Assembly: GCA_021792015.1 (NCBI GenBank)
Contig: JAJYVM010000296.1
Coordinates: forward strand, 1-5,314
Source of the DNA: Bacillota bacterium
GTDB taxonomy: Bacteria > Bacillota > Sulfobacillia > RBS10-35 > JAJYVM01
Length of the DNA: 5,314 nucleotides
Direction: 5' to 3'
Under the pieces are notes generated by a model. It had not been told where the DNA came from. It was given only the letters and a program-made list of their open reading frames with translations, and did no database searches. Positions within the stretch are counted from its first letter, which is position 1. Each line of letters starts with the position of its first letter. A program made the position numbers and the translations under genes. Positions 1-4,351 of this stretch are shown one piece after another.

Positions 1-24
1 TTCCTGATGGGCGCTCCCTGGCAA

Positions 25-52
25 CTCACCCTCAAATGACTGAGGTGGTGAG
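25..52. terminator. hairpin just downstream of the HEPN gene, possible terminator
   Basis: Bases 25-34 pair with 41-52: a 10-bp stem with a two-base bulge (45-46) and a six-base loop. It begins 24 bases past the stop codon of the minus-strand HEPN gene, where a terminator would be expected. No T-tract follows on the minus strand (the next bases read TTGCC), so it is not a classical intrinsic terminator. The stem is seen directly; the role is inferred. Confidence 0.35.
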
Positions 53-75
53 ACGTGCCCGGGATGGGCGAACCG

Positions 76-450
76 CTATGGCAGCGCCGCGATGGCTGCT
101 AACAGACGTGCCGCTTTGGCCGCACACTGTGCGGCCAAAGCGGCCGTCATGGACCCCGAAGCGGCATAGTCGGCTAGGATCCGCTGCATCATCAAGTCAT
201 GAAAAGAGACGGCGATGGCCTTCACCGGCGGAGTCGTGCTCCGATCGAACCAGCGCCACACGGCTGCGTGCTTGCTGTTGCGCGGCGGAGGTAGGTGCCC
301 ATTGGCTACGGCGTGGGCACTGCACGCATGGTAGACAGGGTAGTACGCACGGTTGATGGCCGCGCGCCACTCCGCCTCAGCGCCGCCGGAACAGAGCGTG
401 GTCGCCAGCGTTGCGTACGCGTCGAAAGAGAACGGCACGCCGACGGCCAT
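76..450 (-). CDS. HEPN domain-containing protein
   Basis: Small, predicted all-helical protein of 124 residues. Recognition rests on the HEPN pattern: an N-terminal helix, then R-A-A-I-N-R-A-Y-Y-P-V-Y-H (residues 29-41), matching the family's usual R-A-Y-Y-A-x-F-H, then a basic loop with H-A-A-V-W (61-65), and a final section with R-I-L-A-D-Y (90-95) leading into an Ala-rich last helix. Length fits single-domain HEPN proteins. R34 and H41 are spaced R-x6-H, compatible with the Rx4-6H signature of HEPN RNases, but I cannot show they are catalytic. A proline (P38) sits where the family normally has Ala. HEPN proteins are often paired with a minimal nucleotidyltransferase (toxin-antitoxin) or act in RNA-cleaving defence; no partner is visible upstream, and one could lie past the left edge. 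About 30 of 124 codons end in A or T, clearly more than in neighbouring genes, suggesting transfer. No Shine-Dalgarno site precedes the ATG; GTG at 438-436 is an alternative start. Confidence 0.75.
   Translation of the reverse strand: MAVGVPFSFDAYATLATTLCSGGAEAEWRAAINRAYYPVYHACSAHAVANGHLPPPRNSKHAAVWRWFDRSTTPPVKAIAVSFHDLMMQRILADYAASGSMTAALAAQCAAKAARLLAAIAALP
110..144. repeat. perfect 35-bp palindrome (17-bp arms, 1-bp centre)
   Basis: Bases 110-126 are the exact reverse complement of 128-144, with C127 at the centre. It lies inside the last helix of the HEPN coding region (codons 103-114). Neither side is followed by a T-tract, so a simple terminator is unlikely. It could extrude as a cruciform, bind a dimeric protein or mark a recombination site; its role is unknown. 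Confidence 0.9.
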
Positions 451-454
451 TATA
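449..454 (-). promoter_or_regulatory. consensus -10-like TATAAT overlapping the HEPN start codon
   Basis: On the minus strand the bases around the ATG read TAAATATAATGGCC, giving a perfect TATAAT at 454-449 in otherwise GC-rich DNA. No good -35 hexamer sits 16-18 bases upstream. If used, transcription would begin near 442, so the first listed ATG would not be in the message and GTG at 438 would be the likelier start. It may instead be a chance AT-rich patch. Confidence 0.3.
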
Positions 455-545
455 TTTACGCTCGAATCACCAAGACTGGCTTGGCAGAGGAGCCAGCCAA
501 TTCGGCTGGTTGCTGGTGTAGCCGCTCACGGTAGGAGTCTGAATA

Positions 546-585
546 CTGCTCTCCGCTGCTCGCGCTGACGGTCGACGGAGAGCAG
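546..585. repeat. perfect 10-bp inverted repeat, 20-bp spacer
   Basis: CTGCTCTCCG at 546-555 is the exact reverse complement of CGGAGAGCAG at 576-585. No T-tract follows on either strand. It lies 18 bases from the larger stem at 604-679, and the two may belong to one element. Confidence 0.8.
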
Positions 586-603
586 CGTCCATAGGTGCTC
601 CGA

Positions 604-679
604 ACGCGCCTTGCTGACGCCGTCCAGGGCGCCGGTGGCGGGCGTAGCCTGTAACCCTGGACGGCGCAGGAAGGCGTGT
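604..679. repeat. long imperfect inverted repeat / stem-loop (about 24 pairs)
   Basis: Bases 604-629 pair with 655-679: 12 uninterrupted pairs next to the loop (618-629 with 655-666), one bulged A (617), three pairs, one G-G mismatch (613/670), then six pairs, a G-T pair and two more pairs. The 25-base loop can form a further small stem (630-633 with 637-640). It is one of the strongest secondary structures in the window and no gene explains it. Candidates are a structured RNA, a REP- or MITE-like element, or a protein-binding site. The core motifs of integron attC sites are not seen at its ends. Confidence 0.8.
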
Positions 680-720
680 CATGATTGGCATTCCGGACGC
701 TGCATAAACCGACAGCCATC

Positions 721-747
721 TTGACTTTATTCACGAAATTATCGTGA
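721..747 (+). promoter_or_regulatory. -35-like TTGACT followed by a 17-bp operator-like dyad
   Basis: TTGACT at 721-726 closely matches the bacterial -35 hexamer. TCACGA (731-736) and TCGTGA (742-747) form a perfect 6-bp dyad around five AT-rich bases, in an AT-rich patch inside GC-rich DNA about 110 bases upstream of the hydrolase start. A -10 at standard spacing would overlap the right half of the dyad, but no good -10 hexamer is seen there. This would fit a repressor operator over a promoter; the sites are seen, the role is inferred. Confidence 0.35.
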
Positions 748-839
748 GCCGCTACACGCGGTCCGTCGCCAGCGGGGGGATCCTGGAGAGGGGACGCGGG
801 CAGTGGGGTGGAAGGGGACATGGTGCGCAATTCCGTTGC

Positions 840-850
840 GGAGGGGTGAG
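840..850 (+). promoter_or_regulatory. Shine-Dalgarno region supporting the GTG start at 858
   Basis: GGAGGGGTGAG is purine-rich and complementary to the 16S rRNA tail. The GGTGA part lies 8 bases before GTG 858, a normal spacing. It is too close to GTG 846, which overlaps it, to serve that codon. Confidence 0.5.
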
Positions 851-857
851 CGCGGCC

Positions 858-1622
858 GTGTGGAACTCGTTTCGGACCGACGGTCAGGTCTCGATCGCGA
901 CCCAGATCATCACCTACCCGGTGGGCGGGGAGCAGATCCACGCCTACGTGGCGCGGCCACAGGGGGAGGGACCCTTCCCGGGCGTGGTCGTCGTGCACCA
1001 CATGCCGGGCTGGGACGAATTCTACCAGGAGTTCACGGAGCGGCTGGCGCGCCACGGTTACCTGGCCATCTGCCCCGACCTCTACTGCCGCTTCGGCCAC
1101 GGCACCTCGGACGACGTGACGGCGCTCGTGCGGAGCCAGGGCGGCGTCCACGACGAGACCGTGGTGGCCGACTGCGGGGCCGCGCTTGCCTGGCTCAAGG
1201 CGCAGCCGGCGTGCAGCGGCAAGGTCGGGATCATCGGCAGCTGCTCGGGCGGGCGCCATGCGGTGCTCGTCGCCTCCCGGGTGCCAGGCTTCGCCGCCGT
1301 GGTCGACCTCTGGGGCGGCGGTGTGATCGCCTCGCCGGATCAGCTCAGCCCGGCCCGGCCGGTCGCGCCCATCGACCTGACCAAGGACCTCAATGCACCC
1401 CTGCTCGGCATCTTCGGCAACGACGACAGGTCGCCGACGCCGGAGCAGGTCAATATGCACGAGGCGGAGCTGAGAAAGCTTGGCAAGCGCTACGAGTTCC
1501 ACCGCTATGACGGGGCCGGCCACGGCTTCTTCTACTACCACACGCCCGCCTACCGCCCCGAGCAGGCGATGAACGCCTGGAACAAGATCTTCGCGTTCTT
1601 CAAGGAGCATCTGCAGGGCTAG
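858..1622 (+). CDS. dienelactone hydrolase family protein (alpha/beta hydrolase)
   Basis: Predicted cytoplasmic alpha/beta hydrolase of 254 residues, the usual size for the dienelactone hydrolase family, which opens lactone or ester substrates with a Cys-Asp-His triad. Counting from GTG 858: strand P-G-V-V-V-V-H-H (41-48); nucleophile elbow G-S-C-S-G-G with C129 as nucleophile (127-132); F-G-N-D-D with the acid at D189 or D190; and G-A-G-H-G-F with H222 as the base. Cysteine rather than serine matches true dienelactone hydrolases. The frame is open from GTG 744, but the added residues are Gly/Arg-rich, unlike the family, and have no ribosome binding site, so 858 is preferred; GTG 846 is also possible. 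No signal peptide is seen. The substrate cannot be deduced: there are no chlorocatechol or other aromatic-degradation genes nearby. It probably shares a transcript with the small gene 41 bases downstream. Confidence 0.9.
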   Translation: MWNSFRTDGQVSIATQIITYPVGGEQIHAYVARPQGEGPFPGVVVVHHMPGWDEFYQEFTERLARHGYLAICPDLYCRFGHGTSDDVTALVRSQGGVHDETVVADCGAALAWLKAQPACSGKVGIIGSCSGGRHAVLVASRVPGFAAVVDLWGGGVIASPDQLSPARPVAPIDLTKDLNAPLLGIFGNDDRSPTPEQVNMHEAELRKLGKRYEFHRYDGAGHGFFYYHTPAYRPEQAMNAWNKIFAFFKEHLQG

Positions 1623-1663
1623 CGCCCGCAATCCCCCACGCAGGAAAAGGAGGAGACCGCTCG

Positions 1664-1948
1664 ATGTGCACCATGATCTCCAATACGGTTGGCGTGCGCG
1701 GCGCGGCCAAGGGCCGTCCCGGCTGGTTCAGCATCACCAAGGCGACGGTCGGGTTCGACCACCCGGTGAACGGCGGCCTCGAGCACGCGGTGCTGCTGGA
1801 TTTCTCCAACTACGACCTCGACGCGGGGGCGCGGATCGCGGTGGAGCTTGACCTCGCCTCCGCCCGCGCCCTGGTGGACAAGCTGACCGCCGCCGTGGCG
1901 GCGGCCGAGGCCGGCGGCTTCGCCCCCGATTCGGAAACCTGGCGCTGA
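1664..1948 (+). CDS. DUF6295-like small conserved protein
   Basis: Protein of 94 residues, probably soluble, with no signal peptide or membrane segment. The opening M-C-T-M-I-S, then G-A-A-K-G-R-P-G-W-F (13-22), V-G-F-D-H-P (28-33), L-E-H-A-V-L-L-D-F (39-47) and the C-terminal helix S-A-R-A-L-V-D-K-L (66-74) match my memory of the DUF6295 family, whose function is unknown; the family name is from recognition, not a search. The start is well supported by AAAAGGAGGAG at 1646-1656, eight bases before ATG. It lies 41 bases after the hydrolase gene on the same strand with no terminator between, so co-transcription is likely. Its role might relate to that enzyme, but nothing shows a catalytic function here. 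Third codon positions are almost all G/C, as expected for a native gene. Confidence 0.85.
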   Translation: MCTMISNTVGVRGAAKGRPGWFSITKATVGFDHPVNGGLEHAVLLDFSNYDLDAGARIAVELDLASARALVDKLTAAVAAAEAGGFAPDSETWR

Positions 1949-2079
1949 GCGCCCGCGCATAAGGCGAGAGCACCCAGGGGGGCTCCGGACTGCCCGCGAG
2001 CCCTCCTGACCGCTCCCCTGGCCAGGGATCCATGGCGCATTCGCGGGCACTGGCGCTCCGGGGGTCCAGGACTTGGCCG

Positions 2080-2258
2080 TGCATCGCCAGCGCTCCCGCC
2101 CAAGCTGCCGCACGCGGTCCCGCCCCCGGTACCCGACGGGGTCCCGGCCCCGGTGCCGGACGCGGTCCCGCACCAGGTGCCGCACGCGGTCCAACAAAAG
2201 CTGCCGCGCGCCCTCTCGTCCCGCTGCCGAACGCGCTCCTACTCAAGCTGCCGCGCGC
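2080..2258. repeat. degenerate 24-bp tandem repeat array, about 7.5 copies
   Basis: Units begin at 2080, 2104, 2128, 2152, 2176, 2200, 2223 and 2247, with a spacing of 24 bases except once (23). The conserved core reads GGTGCCGCACGCGGTC with variants GCTGCCG and GGTACCC at its start; the last unit is partial. The most alike copies are at 2104, 2152 and 2176. A 24-base period equals eight codons, so frames through it give octapeptide-like patterns rich in Arg, Gly and Pro, but the 23-base spacing breaks any frame and no start is supported. It is a minisatellite-like array just upstream of the ArsR-like remnant. Confidence 0.8.
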
Positions 2259-2305
2259 GTTGGCCATAGGCGGACGCTTCGTTCGCCGTCGAACCGTCGC
2301 CGCGC

Positions 2306-2317
2306 TACCCTCGTGCC
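2306..2317 (+). promoter_or_regulatory. possible leaderless promoter of the ArsR-like gene
   Basis: TACCCT at 2306-2311 fits the TANNNT form of a -10 element and ends six bases before ATG 2318, the layout of leaderless genes in several high-GC phyla. No Shine-Dalgarno site lies upstream of this ATG. The -35 region is poor (TTCGCC at 2282-2287). Low confidence. Confidence 0.3.
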
Positions 2318-2630
2318 ATGGCAAGCGAGGCGCCGACCCGAGGCGAGGCGGATCTGGCGAAGGTCGCGGCGGCCATCGGCGAGCCGGGCCGGGTGCGCAT
2401 CCTCAACGCCCTCGGCGACGGCAGGGCCCTGGCTGCCGGCGTGCTGGCGAACGAGGCGGGCGTGGCGCCCTCGACGGCCAGCAACCACCTTGCGCGGCCC
2501 ACCCCGGCACGCCGGAAGCCCTCCGCGCACGGTGCCCCGGGGTGCCCGGCGGCGCCAAGCGCGCGGCGCGCGCGGATGCTGCGGGTGCCGCACGCGTGCT
2601 ACGCTATGCGCCAGGGGGTCCGCGCACGGT
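2318..2630 (+). pseudogene. broken ArsR-family helix-turn-helix regulator
   Basis: From ATG 2318 the first 60 codons read as the N-terminal half of an ArsR-type winged helix regulator: A-A-A-I-G-E-P-G-R-V-R-I-L-N-A-L (17-32), then L-A-A-G-V-L-A-N-E-A-G-V-A-P-S-T-A-S-N-H-L-A-R (38-60), which covers the recognition helix. After 2497 the expected beta wing (usually G-L-L-x-V-E-R-x-G-R-x-x-Y-Y) is missing in all three frames. About 25 unrelated residues follow, then in the same frame L-R-V-P-H-A-C-Y-A-M-R-Q-G (2579-2617), whose spacing matches the L-R-x-A-R-T-C-Y-D-H-L-A-G motif near the C-terminus of one ArsR subgroup. I read this as a regulator with an internal deletion and decay. The frame stays open to 3277, but that part is only a shadow of the next gene. 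The intact ancestor would have bound DNA as a dimer and probably controlled an adjacent gene. The HTH is confident; the C-terminal remnant is tentative. Confidence 0.6.
2613..2619 (+). promoter_or_regulatory. Shine-Dalgarno site supporting the GTG start at 2629
   Basis: AGGGGGT lies nine bases before GTG 2629. It chooses this start over the far-upstream ATG 2032, which would add about 200 low-complexity residues from the repeats, and over ATG 2665, whose purine tract is only two bases away. Confidence 0.45.
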
Positions 2631-3822
2631 GTCCGGGGAGGCGCTGCAGCGACTGGCTGAGGCGATGCGGCGGCAGAGCCCGTGGCCGGGCTTTTCGCCC
2701 GGCGACTGGCCCGTCGTGCTCCTCACGGCGGGCGGCGCCTTCTGCCACGGCCACCCCGACCCGGGGCCGGGGGAGCCGGCCGGCCCGGGCACCGTCCGCC
2801 TGGCGGAGACGCCACCGCTGCTCGGCGCCACCTTCCGGGGCGTGCCCACCACCTGGGTCCGGGAGGGCGCCGACCTCGACGCCCGGCTCTGGGAGGGGGC
2901 GTTCCGGCTGCACCTGCGCCACCGCCTTGGGCTGGAGCCGCCGGTCGGCATGCCGGACCCCGACCCTTCGCCCGTGGCCGCCGCCATGGCGGAGTTGGAG
3001 GAGTTGGTGCGCGCCGAGGCGATGGCCGCGGGCCCCGACCGCCTGGCCAGGGCCCTGCGCACGCTGTGCCTGGTGCGCCGCGAGCGGCGCGGCCCCCTGG
3101 CGGACGAGGAGATCGCCTGGGAGGACGGCGCGGAGGTGTGGGACGGGCTCCCCGCCTACGTGGCGGGGTCGGCGCCCGGGAACCGGCCCGCGCGCGCCGG
3201 CGCTGCCGGCGCGCACCTGCTCGACCAGCTGGATCCGGGTTGGCAGGCGGCGTGGGAGGCGTGCCCGGTCCCGCTGACCCAACTGCTGGAGCGCCACGTG
3301 CGCTTCGATGGCGGCGAGGGGGACGAGGCGCTGCTGCTCGGCGCCCAGGGCCGGCACGGCTACCCCCGGCTTCTGGCCGCGGCCCGCGACCGCATCGGGG
3401 CGGCGCGCCGGGCCCGCGAGGCCCTGGTCGGCCAGATCCTGACGGGTGAGGGCACCCTCCTCGTCGTCGACACCTCGGCCCTCGGCGAGGGCTTCGTGGA
3501 GGCGGCGCAGGCCGGCCAGCCGGTCAACGCCGGCATGTCCGTGTACGCGGGGGACGTGGCCTTCCGCTTCCGCGGCGCCGAGGTCTTTTTCCGCGACGTG
3601 CCCGTCGCCCAGGACCGCCGCGCCGGGCTGCTGCAGGCGCGCATCCGCGGCCGGCTGCGGATGAGCGGCGACGGCGAGCCGCTGGCGGGCGAGGCCGCCT
3701 TCACGGAGCGGCTGGAGATGGAGCTGCCCGGCGTCACCGTGCGGGCGCGGGCCGGCAGCGTGCAGCCGCTGGACGGGGGGCTCTACGTCAAGCTGCAGCC
3801 GGAGGGCCTCGGGGCCGGCTGA
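2629..3822 (+). CDS. uncharacterised protein, degenerate gluzincin-like architecture
   Basis: Protein of 397 residues with no signal peptide or membrane segment. I cannot name the family. The order of elements resembles uncharacterised gluzincin-type metallopeptidases of high-GC bacteria: an opening with S-P-W-P-G-F (17-22); a short strand P-V-V-L-L (28-32); a helix L-W-E-G-A-F-R-L-H-L-R-H-R (87-99) where related proteins carry H-E-A-F-H; long helices (116-155); E-D-G-A-E-V-W-D-G-L-P-A-Y-V (165-178), comparable to the E-G-L-A-x-Y-V segment that supplies the third ligand; A-H-L-L-D-Q-L-D-P-G-W (195-205); and a likely beta-rich C-terminal domain (about 275-390). The HExxH motif is not legible here, so if the comparison holds the enzyme has probably lost zinc binding. 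Codons are almost all G/C-ending and the frame is intact, so the gene looks functional. The start at GTG 2629 fits the conserved opening. The frame extends upstream to 2032, but that part is repeat-derived. It overlaps the tail of the broken ArsR-like gene. The comparison is from memory and could be wrong. Confidence 0.8.
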   Translation: MSGEALQRLAEAMRRQSPWPGFSPGDWPVVLLTAGGAFCHGHPDPGPGEPAGPGTVRLAETPPLLGATFRGVPTTWVREGADLDARLWEGAFRLHLRHRLGLEPPVGMPDPDPSPVAAAMAELEELVRAEAMAAGPDRLARALRTLCLVRRERRGPLADEEIAWEDGAEVWDGLPAYVAGSAPGNRPARAGAAGAHLLDQLDPGWQAAWEACPVPLTQLLERHVRFDGGEGDEALLLGAQGRHGYPRLLAAARDRIGAARRAREALVGQILTGEGTLLVVDTSALGEGFVEAAQAGQPVNAGMSVYAGDVAFRFRGAEVFFRDVPVAQDRRAGLLQARIRGRLRMSGDGEPLAGEAAFTERLEMELPGVTVRARAGSVQPLDGGLYVKLQPEGLGAG

Positions 3823-3835
3823 GCCGCGGAGACGG

Positions 3836-3855
3836 CGTGTGGTGCCGCCCACACG
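3836..3855 (+). terminator. short hairpin after the 2629-3822 gene, possible terminator
   Basis: CGTGTGG (3836-3842) pairs with CCACACG (3849-3855) around a six-base loop, 13 bases past the stop codon. No T-tract follows, so it would at most be a U-less terminator of the kind proposed for high-GC genomes. Weak evidence. Confidence 0.3.
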
Positions 3856-3907
3856 GTGCCAACCGCCTCCCGTCCCCCACGCCCACCCTCTGCGCAGGGA
3901 AACCAGC

Positions 3908-3925
3908 TTGCCAGCCCGCTGGCAA
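3908..3925. repeat. perfect 7-bp hairpin with CCCG loop
   Basis: TTGCCAG (3908-3914) and CTGGCAA (3919-3925) are exact reverse complements around CCCG. It lies in the otherwise featureless 250 bases between the gene ending at 3822 and the small gene at 4072. No T-tract is adjacent; role unknown. Confidence 0.5.
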
Positions 3926-4071
3926 CGGCGCGGCCCACCGCCATCTGCGCGTGCCCGCCCGGCGCCTGAGCCCCCGCATCCGGCTGCCGGTGCGTGCAGC
4001 GACGGTGCCGCAGCCGCTTAAGCCGCCTGAAGGACCGCGATTTTCGCCGGCGAACGACAGCGTCCATTGTG

Positions 4072-4281
4072 ATGCGAGCAGCGGCCCTGCGGACGCGACC
4101 GGTGCGGCTCATCGCGCTGGCCCTCACGGTCGCGCTGGGGGCCGTGAGCGCGCTCCTGCTGGGACCGCGGGCGCTCCTCGTCGTGCCGGGGCTGTGCATC
4201 GGCCCGGACTGCGCCGCGGCCGCCACCACCTGCGCGCGGCAGCGCTCCTGCCAGGCACGGCGCGGGACTGACGGAATCTGA
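4072..4281 (+). CDS. small predicted membrane protein with four cysteines
   Basis: Predicted protein of 69 residues that I do not recognise. A basic N-terminus (R2, R8, R12) is followed by a hydrophobic stretch L-I-A-L-A-L-T-V-A-L-G-A-V-S-A-L-L-L (about 13-30), then G-P-R-A-L-L-V-V-P-G and a tail with four cysteines spaced C-x4-C-x6-C-x5-C. The hydrophobic stretch could be a signal anchor or an uncleaved export signal, with the cysteine tail outside the membrane by the positive-inside rule; paired disulfides or metal binding are possible, but neither is shown. Nearly all codons end in G or C, in contrast to the in-frame sequence before ATG 4072, which supports a real gene and this start over GTG 3994. 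GTG 4069 is an alternative. No good ribosome binding site is visible, so the call is moderate. It converges with the minus-strand hydrolase gene. Confidence 0.5.
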   Translation: MRAAALRTRPVRLIALALTVALGAVSALLLGPRALLVVPGLCIGPDCAAAATTCARQRSCQARRGTDGI

Positions 4282-4321
4282 GCCGGGACCCGGGCGGTCA
4301 CGCGGGCTTCGGGCGGTTGGT

Positions 4322-4345
4322 GGAGGGCGGCGTACGCCGCCCTCC
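4322..4345. terminator. 24-bp perfect palindrome between convergent genes
   Basis: The 24 bases are exactly self-complementary and as RNA fold into a 10-bp GC stem closed by a GUAC loop. The palindrome lies 40 bases after the small plus-strand gene and 6 bases after the stop of the minus-strand hydrolase gene, so it is placed to stop both. On the plus strand it is followed by GAAAAATC and on the minus strand by ACCAACC, so neither side has the usual T-tract. A U-less bidirectional terminator is the best guess. Confidence 0.5.
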
Positions 4346-4351
4346 GAAAAA

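Larger units (their letters stand above)
451..857. other. gene-free, hairpin-rich region between divergent genes
   Basis: About 400 bases between the divergently read HEPN gene and the dienelactone hydrolase gene. Reading frames here show no recognisable domain. The region instead holds several inverted repeats: two overlapping, mutually exclusive small stems at 476-496 and 491-511, a perfect 10-bp inverted repeat at 546-585, a long stem at 604-679, and a dyad at 731-747. It could be a structured RNA, a small non-autonomous mobile element, or both promoters with regulatory sites. Nothing visible decides between these. Confidence 0.6.
1949..2317. other. gene-free region holding a tandem repeat array
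   Basis: About 370 bases between the DUF6295-like gene and the ArsR-like remnant. The open frames crossing it on both strands are low-complexity Arg/Pro/Gly/Ala sequence produced by the GC-rich repeats and show no domain. Besides the repeats at 2080-2258 it has a perfect 12-bp palindrome CCCTGGCCAGGG at 2016-2027. No clear terminator for the upstream genes was found. Confidence 0.6.

Noticed and set aside
604..679. Integron attC recombination site
   Set aside because: The imperfect stem with a bulged base and loop resembles attC, but the RYYYAAC and GTTRRRY core motifs are not at its ends and no integrase or cassette structure is visible.
456..1631. Long minus-strand reading frame opposite the dienelactone hydrolase
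   Set aside because: It mirrors the hydrolase gene, has no domain of its own, and the plus-strand frame carries a full catalytic triad.
1619..2324. Minus-strand frames with repeated Arg-Asp-Arg-Val-Arg patterns
   Set aside because: These are the tandem repeats read as protein and run over the DUF6295-like gene; there is no supported start or domain.
2032..2628. Upstream extension of the 2629-3822 gene in the same frame from ATG 2032
   Set aside because: The extra residues come from the 24-bp repeats and from the ArsR-like sequence read in another frame; a better start with a ribosome binding site lies at 2629.
2599..3852. Long minus-strand frame opposite the peptidase-like gene
   Set aside because: Open only because of high GC; its composition is His/Arg/Ala-rich shadow sequence and the plus strand is the better coding frame.
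3823..4071. Riboswitch or other known structured RNA
   Set aside because: Only short hairpins are present, and I could not find conserved motifs of cobalamin, TPP or other common riboswitches.
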